This document shows, piece after piece, positions 1 through 10,030 of a DNA stretch of 64,000 nucleotides. Each line of letters starts with the position of its first letter. Within the stretch, counting starts at the first letter, position 1. Under the pieces are notes generated by a model. That model searched no databases. It was given only the letters and a program-made list of their open reading frames with translations, and was not told the origin of the DNA. A program made the translations under genes and the position numbers. The stretch lies in the NCBI RefSeq assembly GCF_009724245.1, contig NZ_WNNK01000010.1, positions 1 through 64,000 on the forward strand, written 5' to 3'. Source of the stretch: Pseudomonas spelaei (lineage in GTDB: Bacteria; Pseudomonadota; Gammaproteobacteria; Pseudomonadales; Pseudomonadaceae).

Positions 1-100
1 GAAAAAGGGAGGATTGAGCGCTGCGTGTGTCAGTTAAGAAACAAAAAAGGTGAGCACGACTACACTCGCCTCCATCCGTAACTGGCAGACCATACGATTT

Positions 101-2086
101 ATGACCACGCTTGCTTATCGAAGAGACATTGACGGCCTACGCGCAATCGCCGTCATTGCGGTTGTTCTGTTTCACTTTGGTGTTCCAGGCTTCACAGGTG
201 GCTTTGTTGGCGTCGACATTTTTTTTGTGATTTCCGGTTACCTGATCACTTCGATCATCTGGCGGGAGCGCCTGGCGCAGCGTTTCAGCTTTGTGGACTT
301 CTGGGCCCGGCGCGCCCGACGGATTCTGCCGGCACTGTTCGTGATGATGCTTGGCGCGTTGGTAGCAGGGTGGTTTCTGCTTGCGCCCAAGGACTACGAC
401 GAGTTGGGGCGCTCGGTGCACTATCAGGTGGTGTTTACCTCAAACCTGCTGTTCATGCGTCAAGATGGCTATTTTGATGTGGCCTCCGACCTGAAACCGT
501 TACTGCACACCTGGTCGCTGTCGGTTGAAGAGCAGTTTTACATCATTTTCCCGCTGTTGCTGACGTTGCTGTCGAGCCGTTTGAAACACTGGCGCATGGC
601 TCTATTCACGCTGTTGCTGGCATCTTTCGCCCTGAGTGTGTGGGCGGTGGCTCACTATCCCGAGAAGGCCTTTTACCTGTTGCCGATGCGTGCCTGGGAG
701 CTATTGGCCGGTTCGATGCTGGCGGTAGTGCCTGCACGGGATTGGCGTGCGAGCCCGGCTCTGGCGCAGGCCGTCAGCCTTGCTGGCCTCGGCCTGATTC
801 TGCTGGCGATATTTGCTTATGACCCAAGTACTCCTTTTCCTGGCGCCGCTGCCTTGTTACCGGTTGTGGGAGTGGTCTGTCTGATTTGGGCCAACGGCCA
901 GCAATTGACCCTGACGGGTAAGTTGCTGGGCAGCCGTTTGATGGTGGGTGTCGGGCTGATTTCCTACTCGTGGTACCTGTGGCACTGGCCAGTGTTCGTA
1001 TTTGGAAACTACGCCAGTGTTGATGACCTTGGCCCCTGGCAGCTCGGCGGCCTGTTTCTATTGAGCTTGTTGTTGGGGTATGCGTCCTGGCGTTTTATCG
1101 AGGCCCCGTTTCGCGAGCGGCGATTGTTGGCAGGACGACGACAGATCCTGGCAGCGGCAGGCATCGCGATCCTTGGGTTGGGATTGATCGGAAAAAGCCT
1201 GGGATGGGCGGATGGGGTGCCTTGGCGCTTGTCGCCCAATGCCTTGCAATTCGCCCAGGCGCGTACGTGGAGCCCCGAGTTGATGGCCTGCTTGTCGGAT
1301 GACAAGAAAAACAACCACCGTGAGCTGTGCCGTTTTGGTCCTCAGTTCGGAGCGACGCGTGCTTTGGTTTGGGGCGACAGTCATGCTTCGGCCTTGATCC
1401 CGGCCCTGGAAGATGGCGTGAGCACGTATGGCGCCAGTGTCACTCAGGCCGGCTATTCCGGTTGCGTACCTTTCAGCAGGCAAGAAAGTACCCCGGGTTG
1501 TGTGAAGTTCAACCAGCGTGTCACCCAGGTGTTGAGCCAGGAAGCATTCAGCGATGTGGTGCTGGTGGCGCGTTGGAGCTTATACGTCTACGGGGAGCGC
1601 TCCGGCGATACCGGCGCCTCACTGTTGGACCCGACGACCGGGAAATATGATCGTGCCGTCGCCGAGCAGCGCTTCAGCGAGGCCTTGCGCGCGCTGGTGC
1701 AGCAAGTGCGTGCCAGCGGTCGTCGGGTGTGGCTGGTCAAGGAAGTACCGCTGCAGGACTTCAGCGTGCCTTATCGGCTCAGTCGTCTGGCGATGCTGGG
1801 TCGACCCACCGACCGCGAGGGTCTGCCGCTGGAGGATCATCTCAAGCGCCAGGCCTATATCAGCAGCGTGTTCGAGCAAATCGCCGCAGCCGATCCTGGC
1901 GTGAAGCTGCTGGATCCTGCGCCACGGCTGTGTAATGCAACCGGTTGGTGCCGCGTGGAGTTTGGCGGGCGAGCCTTGTACACCGATGACAATCATCTCT
2001 CGGACGTAGGCGCTCGGTATGTCGAGGCGTTCCTTGAACCTTTGTTCCTTAGCCTGCGCCATCAAACAGAGGCATCGTCTCTTTAG
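101..2086 (+). CDS. Membrane O-acyltransferase with C-terminal SGNH domain (OafA/YrhL type)
   Basis: Predicted inner-membrane acyltransferase that moves acyl (often acetyl) groups onto a cell-surface glycan such as O-antigen. Residues ~8-350 form an acyltransferase-3 domain of many hydrophobic segments, opening with the family signature RRDIDGLRAIAV and a conserved HF. The C-terminal third is a periplasmic SGNH/GDSL-like domain with a GDSHAS block near residue 425 and a DDNHLSD block near the end, which carry the predicted catalytic Ser and Asp/His. The ATG at 101 begins at the family signature. A GTG at 50 would add 17 residues, but its purine run abuts the start codon. In P. aeruginosa, as I recall it, a similar O-antigen acetylase gene also lies just before ubiD. 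The acceptor sugar cannot be told from sequence. Confidence 0.85.
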   Translation: MTTLAYRRDIDGLRAIAVIAVVLFHFGVPGFTGGFVGVDIFFVISGYLITSIIWRERLAQRFSFVDFWARRARRILPALFVMMLGALVAGWFLLAPKDYDELGRSVHYQVVFTSNLLFMRQDGYFDVASDLKPLLHTWSLSVEEQFYIIFPLLLTLLSSRLKHWRMALFTLLLASFALSVWAVAHYPEKAFYLLPMRAWELLAGSMLAVVPARDWRASPALAQAVSLAGLGLILLAIFAYDPSTPFPGAAALLPVVGVVCLIWANGQQLTLTGKLLGSRLMVGVGLISYSWYLWHWPVFVFGNYASVDDLGPWQLGGLFLLSLLLGYASWRFIEAPFRERRLLAGRRQILAAAGIAILGLGLIGKSLGWADGVPWRLSPNALQFAQARTWSPELMACLSDDKKNNHRELCRFGPQFGATRALVWGDSHASALIPALEDGVSTYGASVTQAGYSGCVPFSRQESTPGCVKFNQRVTQVLSQEAFSDVVLVARWSLYVYGERSGDTGASLLDPTTGKYDRAVAEQRFSEALRALVQQVRASGRRVWLVKEVPLQDFSVPYRLSRLAMLGRPTDREGLPLEDHLKRQAYISSVFEQIAAADPGVKLLDPAPRLCNATGWCRVEFGGRALYTDDNHLSDVGARYVEAFLEPLFLSLRHQTEASSL

Positions 2087-2175
2087 GCATGCGTCGCCTG
2101 CAATGGCACTCAATAAGCTGCCAGCGGCCGTAAGAGCAGGTAGGATGTACGCCTATTTTACGGGTGGCATGGTTA

Positions 2176-3642
2176 ATGAAATTCAAGGATCTTCGGGATT
2201 TCGTGCAGCAACTTGAGCAGCGCGGAGAGTTGAAACGTATCCAGGTGCCGATTTCCCCGGTCCTGGAAATGACTGAGATTTGCGACCGCACCTTGCGTAA
2301 CAAGGGCCCGGCACTGCTGTTCGAAAACCCGGTGGGCTTTGATATCCCGGTGCTCGGCAACCTGTTCGGTACCCCCGAGCGCGTGGCCTTTGGCATGGGC
2401 GCCGAGGCGGTCAGCGAGCTACGCGAGATAGGCAAGCTGCTGGCGTTCCTCAAGGAACCCGAGCCACCTAAAGGCCTGAAAGACGCCTGGTCGAAGCTGC
2501 CGATCTTCCGCAAGATCATCGCCATGGCCCCCAAAGTGGTCAAGGACGCGGTGTGCCAGGAAGTGGTCATCGAGGGCGATGACGTCGACCTCGGCATGCT
2601 GCCCGTGCAGACCTGCTGGCCCGGCGACGTCGGCCCGCTGATCACCTGGGGCCTGACCGTCACCAAGGGGCCGAACAAGGACCGCCAGAACCTCGGCATC
2701 TATCGCCAGCAAGTGATCGGCCGCAACAAGGTCATCATGCGTTGGTTGAGCCACCGTGGTGGCGCGCTGGATTTTCGCGAGTGGTGCGAAAAATACCCTG
2801 GCAAACCATTTCCGGTGTCCGTGGCCCTCGGCGCAGACCCGGCGACCATCCTCGGCGCCGTGACCCCGGTGCCCGACAGCCTCTCTGAATACGCCTTCGC
2901 CGGCCTGTTGCGTGGCAACCGCACCGAATTGGTGAAATGCCGTGGCAACGACCTGCAAGTGCCAGCCACCGCTGAAATCATCCTCGAAGGGGTGATTCAT
3001 CCGGGCGAGATGGCTGATGAAGGCCCGTACGGCGACCACACCGGCTATTACAACGAAGTCGACAGCTTCCCGGTATTTACCGTCGAGCGCATTACCCACC
3101 GTATCAAACCGATCTACCACAGCACCTACACCGGCCGTCCGCCGGATGAGCCGGCGATCCTCGGCGTGGCGTTGAACGAGGTGTTCGTACCGATCCTGCA
3201 GAAACAGTTCCCGGAAATCACCGACTTCTACCTGCCGCCCGAAGGCTGCTCGTACCGTATGGCCATCGTGACCATGAAGAAGTCGTACCCGGGCCACGCC
3301 AAGCGGGTAATGCTGGGTGTCTGGTCGTTTTTGCGACAGTTCATGTACACCAAGTTCGTTATCGTCACTGATGACGACATCAACGCCCGGGACTGGAACG
3401 ACGTGATCTGGGCCATCACCACGCGCATGGACCCCAAGCGCGATACGGTGATGATCGATAACACGCCGATCGACTACCTCGACTTCGCCTCGCCGGTGTC
3501 GGGCCTGGGTTCGAAGATGGGCTTGGATGCCACCCACAAATGGCCGGGTGAAACCACCCGCGAGTGGGGTCGGGTGATCGTCAAGGATGACGCGGTGACT
3601 GCCCGTGTCGATGCGCTCTGGAAAGAATTAGGAATAGATTGA
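2176..3642 (+). CDS. ubiD: 4-hydroxy-3-polyprenylbenzoate decarboxylase UbiD
   Basis: Decarboxylates 4-hydroxy-3-polyprenylbenzoate in ubiquinone synthesis, using prenylated FMN made by UbiX (not in this window). The 488-residue protein has the full family length. The start [14 protein letters not shown] matches the N-terminus of gammaproteobacterial UbiD, so the ATG at 2176 is preferred over an in-frame GTG at 2164. The central block around [12 protein letters not shown] is the conserved UbiD segment that lines the cofactor and metal site. The stop overlaps the next start by one base (TGATG at 3640-3644), so translation of the two genes is probably coupled. The window contains two further ubiquinone genes, ubiH and ubiI, but they are not adjacent. 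Confidence 0.97.
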   Translation: MKFKDLRDFVQQLEQRGELKRIQVPISPVLEMTEICDRTLRNKGPALLFENPVGFDIPVLGNLFGTPERVAFGMGAEAVSELREIGKLLAFLKEPEPPKGLKDAWSKLPIFRKIIAMAPKVVKDAVCQEVVIEGDDVDLGMLPVQTCWPGDVGPLITWGLTVTKGPNKDRQNLGIYRQQVIGRNKVIMRWLSHRGGALDFREWCEKYPGKPFPVSVALGADPATILGAVTPVPDSLSEYAFAGLLRGNRTELVKCRGNDLQVPATAEIILEGVIHPGEMADEGPYGDHTGYYNEVDSFPVFTVERITHRIKPIYHSTYTGRPPDEPAILGVALNEVFVPILQKQFPEITDFYLPPEGCSYRMAIVTMKKSYPGHAKRVMLGVWSFLRQFMYTKFVIVTDDDINARDWNDVIWAITTRMDPKRDTVMIDNTPIDYLDFASPVSGLGSKMGLDATHKWPGETTREWGRVIVKDDAVTARVDALWKELGID

Positions 3643-4610
3643 TGCGTGTAACCCTGCAGCCTTCCGGTGCGGTACTCCAATTGACGCCCGGCGAGCGGAT
3701 TCTCGAGGGCGCGCGGCGCCTGGGCTACGATTGCCCCCAGGCCTGTCGCAATGGCGTGTGTCACGTGTGTGCGGCATTGTTGGTGGAAGGGCGGGTGCAG
3801 CAAGCGGGTGAGGTGCGTGACCATGGAGAGTTCTATACCTGCATTGCCGAGCCACTGGAGGACTGCATTGTCTTGTGGGACGGCGTGCTGGCACCGGGGG
3901 AGTTGCCAGTGCGCAAACTGTCCTGCCAACTGACGGAGTGTGTGGACATCGGTGGTGATGTCTGGCGCGTGCGCCTGCGGGCACCGGCCGGCAAGGCGGT
4001 GCGTTATCACGCTGGCCAGTATTTGATGATCGAGCGGGAAAGCGGCGAGAAATCCGCCTTTTCCCTGGCCTCGGCGCCCCACGGCGGACGTGAGCTGGAA
4101 TTGCACGTGCTGGTGCGCGAAGACAGCGCCCGGAACCTGATCGAGCAGTTGCAGCGTAACCAGATGGCCCGTGTTGAGCTGCCGTTTGGCGATACCCACC
4201 TGGCGGAGCTGCCGGACGGACCGTTGGTGCTGATCGCTGCCGGGACCGGCATGGCGCAGATGCACAGCCTGATCGAACACTGCCGAGCTTCCGGTTTCAA
4301 ACACCCGGTGCATCTGTACTGGGGCGTGCGTCGTCCGGAGGACTTCTACCAGATCGAGCATTGGGACCAGTGGCAGCAATTGCCCAATCTGTTCCTGCAC
4401 AAAGTGGTCAGCGACCTGTGCGGTTGGGAAGGGCGTTGTGGCCTGTTGCATGAAGCCGTGTGCGAAGACATCAGCGACCTCAAGGGCGTGCACGTCTATG
4501 CCAGCGGCTCACCGGCCATGATCTATGGAACGCTGGATGCGCTGGTCAACGCCGGAATGGATCCGCACCAGATGCGCGCCGACGTATTCGCCTACGCGCC
4601 AAGACCGTAG
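3642..4610 (+). CDS. Ferredoxin-fused flavin reductase / CDP-6-deoxy-glucoseen reductase-like oxidoreductase
   Basis: NAD(P)H-dependent electron-transfer protein. Residues ~1-85 are a plant-type [2Fe-2S] ferredoxin domain with C35, C40 and C43 in CX4CX2C spacing and C67 or C75 as the fourth ligand. Residues ~95-200 are an FAD-binding barrel with an FSLAS motif in place of RxYS. Residues ~205-322 are a nucleotide-binding domain beginning AAGTGMAQ. The enzyme therefore resembles AscD/oxygenase-reductase proteins, and its last two domains resemble the flavin reductase Fre. E. coli carries fre directly after ubiD, and here the one-base overlap with ubiD suggests a functional link, perhaps electron supply to flavin chemistry; that is inference. 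The TAG stop lies inside the first bases of a palindromic repeat. Confidence 0.85.
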   Translation: MRVTLQPSGAVLQLTPGERILEGARRLGYDCPQACRNGVCHVCAALLVEGRVQQAGEVRDHGEFYTCIAEPLEDCIVLWDGVLAPGELPVRKLSCQLTECVDIGGDVWRVRLRAPAGKAVRYHAGQYLMIERESGEKSAFSLASAPHGGRELELHVLVREDSARNLIEQLQRNQMARVELPFGDTHLAELPDGPLVLIAAGTGMAQMHSLIEHCRASGFKHPVHLYWGVRRPEDFYQIEHWDQWQQLPNLFLHKVVSDLCGWEGRCGLLHEAVCEDISDLKGVHVYASGSPAMIYGTLDALVNAGMDPHQMRADVFAYAPRP

Positions 4611-4712
4611 CCGCTGCCGAGGCACGAGGCTGCGATAAGGGCGCAGGACCTTCAGCGGTTCAAGATCCTGGCGACTGCTGCGCAGCCGATCGCAGGCTGC
4701 GCCAGCGGCTAC
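4607..4712. repeat. REP-like inverted repeat, GTAGCCGCTG family, copy 1
   Basis: The left arm starts GTAGCCGCTGCCGAGGC and the right arm ends GCGCCAGCGGCTAC, so the ends are inverted copies. GCTGCGAT/ATCGCAG blocks face each other inside. The same element recurs at 50663-50760 and 61088-61188. Its first bases supply the TAG stop of the oxidoreductase upstream. It separates convergent genes and could fold as a transcript-ending hairpin. Confidence 0.8.
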
Positions 4713-4716
4713 AGGG

Positions 4717-5193
4717 TTAGAACCGCACACCGGCGGTGACCATTGCCGCATTGAAGCCGAGCAGCACCAACTCAGCCGCTACCGGCCCGTAATGCGCACC
4801 CACTGACGGGATGATCACGGGCGCCACCCCCAGGCCATTAAGGGGGATCTTGTCCTTGTATTTGCCGGTATAGCCCTGAATCAGCCCCCCGGTCAGTTTC
4901 AGGTACACCGGGTAATCCGTCATGTCATAGCGTTTGCCGGCATAGGCGTAGTACGAGCGCTGGCTGAACGAGTTGCGAAAGGTCGCCCCGCCATACACCA
5001 GTCCCGAAGCCTCATTACGCTCCAGGCCGATCAGGTCCTGGTTGTTATTGTGATCCGGGTCAGGTGAGAAGTGCCGGGTGTAGACGCTGGTCTGGACGTA
5101 CCAGAAGCCTTTTTCATCCTGGGTCGGTGTTTCGACGGCCAGGGCGGTGGTGGCCTGTGCCAGAAGCAGCAGGCCTGAAAGTCGGTATTTCAT
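4717..5193 (-). CDS. Small secreted outer-membrane beta-barrel protein, function unknown
   Basis: A 158-residue protein with a clear signal peptide (MKYRLSGLLLLAQATTALA, then VET). The mature part alternates aromatic/hydrophobic and polar residues, as in short beta strands, and ends GVRF, the C-terminal Phe typical of outer-membrane barrels. Its size and pattern recall eight-stranded barrels of the PagL/PagP class, but I see no diagnostic catalytic His/Ser motif of either. I remember homologues in pseudomonads being labelled sn-glycerol-3-phosphate transporter, which the sequence does not support. It is convergent with the oxidoreductase and divergent from the TonB receptor gene. Confidence 0.75.
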   Translation of the reverse strand: MKYRLSGLLLLAQATTALAVETPTQDEKGFWYVQTSVYTRHFSPDPDHNNNQDLIGLERNEASGLVYGGATFRNSFSQRSYYAYAGKRYDMTDYPVYLKLTGGLIQGYTGKYKDKIPLNGLGVAPVIIPSVGAHYGPVAAELVLLGFNAAMVTAGVRF

Positions 5194-5520
5194 CGTGCGA
5201 CCTCGATAGTCGGTAAGTTGTCGGCTAAGTGGGTCGTGACAGGTGCCTATTTTGAAGGCTCAACCCCCACAAAGGCTGAACGGGCGCTGAAGGTACCGGG
5301 ATTGAAGGAGTCAATCCTGATGAGTGGGTCGCCTGCGCTTATGCCTTTGCTTATTCTTTTACGGTATTTAATTTGCCTGATGGATACCATTAAGCTATAT
5401 GACAACGGACTACCGATTTTGTGCCAATAGCCAATAAATGACCGCCACCGTTCGCCACACGGATCGATCGTATGAATTCAGAGCATTGACGTTCTGACTT
5501 TTGATTCCAAGGGGAGCGGT
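5194..5520. other. Divergent intergenic region between barrel gene and TonB receptor gene
   Basis: This 327-base non-coding stretch must hold promoters for both flanking genes. It is AT-richer than its surroundings from about 5340 to 5430. One candidate sigma-70 promoter on the plus strand is listed separately. I see no Fur box, so iron control of the receptor is not evident. Short open frames here lack ribosome-binding sites and family features. Confidence 0.6.
5373..5401 (+). promoter_or_regulatory. Candidate sigma-70 promoter for TonB receptor gene
   Basis: TTGCCT at 5373-5378, a 17-base spacer, and TATATG at 5396-5401, in an AT-rich stretch about 120 bases before the receptor start. The match is moderate and is the best visible in the gap. 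Confidence 0.35.
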
Positions 5521-7908
5521 ATGGGGAGCACCACGCAACACCGGTTATACACAGCGATTTTGTCGGCCAATTTGCTGACCGCTGTGGGCTTCAGCTCAGT
5601 CGCAGTCGCCGAGACGGCCACTGCCGATTCACCGAAACTCGACACGGTAATCGTCACCGGCACCCGGGCCCAGGAACGTACGGCCAGTGCTTCGCTGTCA
5701 CCCATCGATGTGATTTCCGGCGACGCCCTGCGCAGCACCGGCTCCGACGAACTTGGCGCAGTGCTGGCGCGTTTGATTCCGTCCATCAACTTTCCGCGCC
5801 CCAGCCTGGTAGACGGCGCTGAACTGGTGCGTCCGGCGCAACTGCGTGGCCTGTCGCCGGATCAAGTACTGGTGCTGGTCAACGGCAAGCGTCGCCACAC
5901 CAGCGCCTTCGTCAACTTAGGCGGTGCAGTGGGACGGGGCTCGGCACCGGCGGATTTGAATGCGATCCCGTTGTCAGCCGTGGACCATATTGAAGTGCTG
6001 CGTGACGGCGCGTCCGCCCGTTACGGTTCCGACGCGATTGCCGGGGTGATCAACGTGATCCTCAAACACGCTGACCACGGTGGTTCGATCTCCACCAAGT
6101 TCGGTGAGTACAAAAAGGGCGATGGTATCCAGCGCAACATCAGCGGCAACACCGGTCTGGCGTTGGGGGACAGAGGTTTTATCAATCTCTCGGGCGAAGG
6201 CGCCGACAACGATTACACCAACCGTGCTGGCGACGACTTGCGCCCGGGCAGTATTGGTTCAACCACCTACGGCCAGCGGGTGTTCCGTCAGGGCGAGCCG
6301 TCGACCAATGAAGGCAAGTTTCAATTTAACTCCGAATATTCCTTCAACGACGCGGCCGAGTTCTACACCTTTGGCGGCTACAGCAAACGACGCGGCGAGA
6401 CAGCGGCGTTCTACCGGGCCAGCAATGCCTCCAACAACATCCGGGCGATCTACCCCAACGGCTACCTGCCGCTGATCCGCGGCAGCCTGGAAGACACGTC
6501 CCTGGTGGTGGGTTTGCGTGGGTTGTTGGCCTACGACTGGCACTACGACCTGTCGGCCAACTACGGCAAGAACCAGTACGACCTGAGCACCGAAACCATC
6601 AACACTTCCCTGGGACTGGCGACGCCGCGCAAATTCGACAATGGCACCCTGAGCAACGAGCAGAAACAAGTGAGCCTGGATCTGTCCCGTGAGTTCGACG
6701 TGGGCTGGCTGCCGTATCCGGTGTCCGTTGCCTTTGGCGGTGAATACCTGCACCAAGGCTACGAAATCCAGGCGGGCGATCCGGCTTCCTACTACCAGAC
6801 CGGCAGTTCCGGCCTTGGTGGCTTCCGCGATGCCGACGCCGGCAGTGCCACGCGCCACAACTGGGCCCAATACCTGGACCTGGAAACCAACTTCACCGAA
6901 AAGCTCAGCGCTTCGGCCGCCGTGCGCCATGAGGACTACAGTGATTTTGGTTCCAACGTCAGCGGCTCGCTCTCGGCCCGCTATGACTTCACCCCGCACG
7001 TGGCCTTACGCGGCAGCATTTCCAACGGTTTCCGCGCGCCGTCCCTGGCCCAGCAGAACTTTGCCTACACCTCGTCGCAACTGATCGGCAATACGATCCA
7101 GGAAGCCGGCACCTTCCCGGCCAACAGTAAAGTGGCGCGCTTGCTCGGCGCCGACGACCTCAAGGCCGAGAAGTCGCGCAACTACAGCCTTGGGCTGGTG
7201 CTTGAGCCGGTGGATAACCTGACGGTGACGGCCGATGTCTACCGCATCGACATCCGTGACCGCATCAGCCTGTCGTCCAACCTGGTGCTCAACCAGAATG
7301 CGATCAACTACCTGCAAGCCAACGGCGTGGGCAACATCAACTACACCAGCGCCCGCTATTTCACCAATGCCACCGACACCAGCACCGACGGCGTCGACCT
7401 GGTGGCCAACTATCGCTACCAGTTCGACAACGGCATCCGTTGGAACAGCACGGTTGGCTACAACTACAACCACACCAAGGTCACCGACGTAAAAGCCAAT
7501 CCGGCGGTACTGGACGGGCTGGGCGTCAATCTGGTGCGAGTTGACCGGCGTGAACGCATCGGACTGCTGGGCGATACTACGCCACAGCACAAACTGAGCC
7601 TGGGCAACGATTTGAGCTTCGGCAACTGGGCGTTGCACAGCAACCTGGTGCGCTACGGTGAATTCACCAGCTACCAGGCTGACAAGATCAACGACCAGAC
7701 CTTCAAGGCTGCTTGGCTGCTGGACCTGTCGGCGGACTACAAGTTGAAGAGCTGGACCTTTACGGTGGGTGGCGACAACGTCACCGACAAGTACCCGGAA
7801 AAACTCAATGCCTACGCCAGCAGCGGTGGCAATCTGGCCTATAGCACTTTTTCGCCGTACGGTTACAGCGGCGCGTTTTATTACGGTAAAGTTGCTTACA
7901 ACTGGTAA
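5521..7908 (+). CDS. TonB-dependent outer-membrane receptor, substrate unknown
   Basis: Energy-dependent outer-membrane transporter of 795 residues, the usual size for the family. An N-terminal signal peptide ends near SSVAVAE. A TonB box-like segment DTVIVTGTR follows at ~41-49, then the plug domain (~50-165) with LRGLSPDQVLVLVNGKR and the conserved IEVLRDGASARYGSDAIAGVINV block. The remainder is the beta barrel, ending in aromatic YYGKVAYNW. No Fur box is visible upstream and no siderophore genes are near, so the cargo could be a siderophore, a sugar or another large solute. The ATG at 5521 follows the purine run AAGGGGAGCGGT. The gene is followed 27 bases later by chaC. Confidence 0.92.
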   Translation: MGSTTQHRLYTAILSANLLTAVGFSSVAVAETATADSPKLDTVIVTGTRAQERTASASLSPIDVISGDALRSTGSDELGAVLARLIPSINFPRPSLVDGAELVRPAQLRGLSPDQVLVLVNGKRRHTSAFVNLGGAVGRGSAPADLNAIPLSAVDHIEVLRDGASARYGSDAIAGVINVILKHADHGGSISTKFGEYKKGDGIQRNISGNTGLALGDRGFINLSGEGADNDYTNRAGDDLRPGSIGSTTYGQRVFRQGEPSTNEGKFQFNSEYSFNDAAEFYTFGGYSKRRGETAAFYRASNASNNIRAIYPNGYLPLIRGSLEDTSLVVGLRGLLAYDWHYDLSANYGKNQYDLSTETINTSLGLATPRKFDNGTLSNEQKQVSLDLSREFDVGWLPYPVSVAFGGEYLHQGYEIQAGDPASYYQTGSSGLGGFRDADAGSATRHNWAQYLDLETNFTEKLSASAAVRHEDYSDFGSNVSGSLSARYDFTPHVALRGSISNGFRAPSLAQQNFAYTSSQLIGNTIQEAGTFPANSKVARLLGADDLKAEKSRNYSLGLVLEPVDNLTVTADVYRIDIRDRISLSSNLVLNQNAINYLQANGVGNINYTSARYFTNATDTSTDGVDLVANYRYQFDNGIRWNSTVGYNYNHTKVTDVKANPAVLDGLGVNLVRVDRRERIGLLGDTTPQHKLSLGNDLSFGNWALHSNLVRYGEFTSYQADKINDQTFKAAWLLDLSADYKLKSWTFTVGGDNVTDKYPEKLNAYASSGGNLAYSTFSPYGYSGAFYYGKVAYNW

Positions 7909-7935
7909 CAACACAGGTGCCGAACGTTATTTGCC

Positions 7936-8589
7936 ATGACCGCCATTGAATCTGATCTTCTGCAATTGGCTTACCCTCCGCGGCTCGATCTTGGGCCGCA
8001 ACTCACTCACGAACAGTTGATGAGCTCGATGCAGGCCACCATGGGTCGGCACAAGGGTGGGCCGGTCTGGCTATTCGCTTACGGTTCGCTGATCTGGCGC
8101 CCCGAGTGTTCGGCGGCGGAGCGGGTGCGGGCGCGGGTCCATGGCTATCATCGCGGCTTGTACCTGTGGTCCCACGAGCACCGGGGCACCCCGGAATTAC
8201 CGGGCCTGGTGTTTGGCCTGGATCGCGGCGGCTCTTGCAGTGGGTTTGCTTACCGCTTGCCGGAAGACCAACTGGACGCCTCGCTTTACGCCCTGTGGTG
8301 TCGCGAAATGCCTTACCCATCTTATCGGCCGCACTGGCTCAGCTGCCGTCTGGAAGATGGCAGTCAGGTGCAGGCGTTGGGGTTTGTATTGGAGCGGCAC
8401 TTGCCCAGTTACGCTGGCAACTTGCCAGACAGTGTGCTGAACCAGGTGTTCGAAAGCGCTTGCGGGCGTTACGGCACCACTCGCGATTATGTCGAGCAGA
8501 CCGTCAACGCCCTGCGTAGCCACGCCATGCCAGATAAAAACCTGGAGGCGCGGCTCAAGCGGTGTTCCAAAGGCGGCGCCTGCGATTAA
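7936..8589 (+). CDS. chaC: Glutathione-specific gamma-glutamylcyclotransferase ChaC
   Basis: Cytosolic enzyme that splits glutathione into 5-oxoproline and Cys-Gly. The 217-residue protein has the YGSL substrate-binding loop (residues 49-52, in [11 protein letters not shown]) and the predicted catalytic glutamate E124 in [10 protein letters not shown]. The family fold is covered fully. The stop overlaps the stop of glpT on the other strand by four bases (8586-8589), so the two genes converge without a terminator between them. It may be cotranscribed with the TonB receptor 27 bases upstream, but there is no obvious shared pathway. Confidence 0.93.
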   Translation: MTAIESDLLQLAYPPRLDLGPQLTHEQLMSSMQATMGRHKGGPVWLFAYGSLIWRPECSAAERVRARVHGYHRGLYLWSHEHRGTPELPGLVFGLDRGGSCSGFAYRLPEDQLDASLYALWCREMPYPSYRPHWLSCRLEDGSQVQALGFVLERHLPSYAGNLPDSVLNQVFESACGRYGTTRDYVEQTVNALRSHAMPDKNLEARLKRCSKGGACD

Positions 8590-9923
8590 CGCGCGGCGCT
8601 GACGCTATTGGTGTGCCACAAGGTGGGGATCAGGAAGGCAATCGCCAACACACACGCACCGATCAGCAAGACAAAACCACCGTCCCAGCCGAAATGGTCC
8701 ACGGTGTAGCCCATGGCCGCACTGGCTGCCACCGAACCGCCCAGATAGCCAAACAGACCGGTAAAGCCTGCCGCGGTACCCGCAGCTTTCTTCGGTGCCA
8801 GTTCCAGGGCTTGCAGGCCGATCAGCATCACCGGGCCGTAGATCAGGAAACCGATGGAGAACAGCGCGATCATGTCGATGGTCGGGTTGCCCGGCGGGTT
8901 GAGCCAGTAAACCAGGGTTGCGACTGTCACCAGAGCCATGAACACAATGCCTGTCAGGCCACGGTTGCCACGGAAGATCTTGTCTGACATCCAGCCGCAC
9001 AGCAGCGTGCCGGGAATCCCTGCCCACTCATAGAAGAAGTACGCCCAGGACGTTTTATCCACGTCGAAGTGCTTGGCTTCCTTGAGGTAGGTCGGCGCCC
9101 AGTCCAGTACGCCGTAGCGCAGCAGGTAGACGAAGACGTTGGCGAAGGCGATGTACCAGAGCATTTTGTTGCGCAGCACGTACTTGACGAAGATTTCCTT
9201 GGCACTGAATTCGTCTTCGTGACTCGAGTCGTAGCCTTCCGGGTAATCGTTCTTGTACTGCTCGATCGGTGGCAGGCCCACCGATTGTGGGGTGTCGCGC
9301 ATGGTGATGAAGGCAAATGCCGCCACCATCAGGGCCACGGTGGCCGGGACATAGAACGCTGCGTGCCAGTCGTTGAACCAGGCCATGCCGAGCAGGAACA
9401 ACGGGCCGATCAAGCCGCCGCCGACGTTGTGTGCCACGTTCCATACCGAGACCACGCCGCCGCGTTCTTTCTGCGACCACCAGTGCACCATGGTCCGTCC
9501 GCTGGGCGGCCAGCCCATGCCTTGGGCCCAGCCGTTGATGAACAGCAAAATGAACATCATGGTCACGCTGGACGTTGCCCAAGGTGCGAAACCGAAAATG
9601 AACATCACCCCGGCAGAAACCAGCAGGCCGAAGGGTAGGAAATAGCGCGGGTTGGAGCGGTCGGACACCAGGCCCATGAGGAACTTGGACAAGCCGTAGG
9701 CAATCGCAATCGCCGACATTGCCAGTCCCAATTGACCACGGGTGTAACCCTCGTCGATCAAGTACGGCATGGCCAGGGAGAAGTTTTTACGCAGCAGGTA
9801 GTACCCGGCGTAGCCGAAGAAAATACCGGCGAAGATCTGCCAGCGCAGCCGTCGATAGGTACTGTCTATTTTTTCCTCAGGCAGGGGCGCCTGGTGTGCG
9901 GCAGGACGGAAGAAAGCAAACAT
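8586..9923 (-). CDS. glpT: Glycerol-3-phosphate transporter GlpT
   Basis: Inner-membrane antiporter that takes up sn-glycerol 3-phosphate in exchange for phosphate (organophosphate:Pi antiporter branch of the major facilitator superfamily). The 445 residues hold about 12 membrane segments. Family blocks include [19 protein letters not shown] near the N-terminus, the [20 protein letters not shown] loop around residues 130-150 and a central cytoplasmic loop. The start has GGAGCT upstream. Two GlpR-like palindromes lie in the 297-base region before the gene, suggesting repression relieved by glycerol 3-phosphate. Other glp genes are not in the window. Confidence 0.96.
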   Translation of the reverse strand: MFAFFRPAAHQAPLPEEKIDSTYRRLRWQIFAGIFFGYAGYYLLRKNFSLAMPYLIDEGYTRGQLGLAMSAIAIAYGLSKFLMGLVSDRSNPRYFLPFGLLVSAGVMFIFGFAPWATSSVTMMFILLFINGWAQGMGWPPSGRTMVHWWSQKERGGVVSVWNVAHNVGGGLIGPLFLLGMAWFNDWHAAFYVPATVALMVAAFAFITMRDTPQSVGLPPIEQYKNDYPEGYDSSHEDEFSAKEIFVKYVLRNKMLWYIAFANVFVYLLRYGVLDWAPTYLKEAKHFDVDKTSWAYFFYEWAGIPGTLLCGWMSDKIFRGNRGLTGIVFMALVTVATLVYWLNPPGNPTIDMIALFSIGFLIYGPVMLIGLQALELAPKKAAGTAAGFTGLFGYLGGSVAASAAMGYTVDHFGWDGGFVLLIGACVLAIAFLIPTLWHTNSVSAAR

Positions 9924-9971
9924 TCAAGAGCTCCAAATTTCTTGTTTTGACTGCGGATGCGAATGTTACAG

Positions 9972-9985
9972 TTTCGTTACCGAAA
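9972..9985 (-). promoter_or_regulatory. GlpR-like operator, proximal
   Basis: Inverted repeat TTTCG-TTAC-CGAAA, 49 bases before the glpT start. The arms match the TTCG/CGAA core of GlpR operators. It is weaker than the distal site at 10031-10050. Confidence 0.45.
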
Positions 9986-10030
9986 ATAGCACCGCCTCTT
10001 ATCCGCAAGTACAGGAAACAGGAGCAATTG

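Noticed and set aside
5194..5520. Fur box for the TonB receptor gene
   Set aside because: No stretch reaches a convincing match to the 19-base consensus; the closest are short AT runs.
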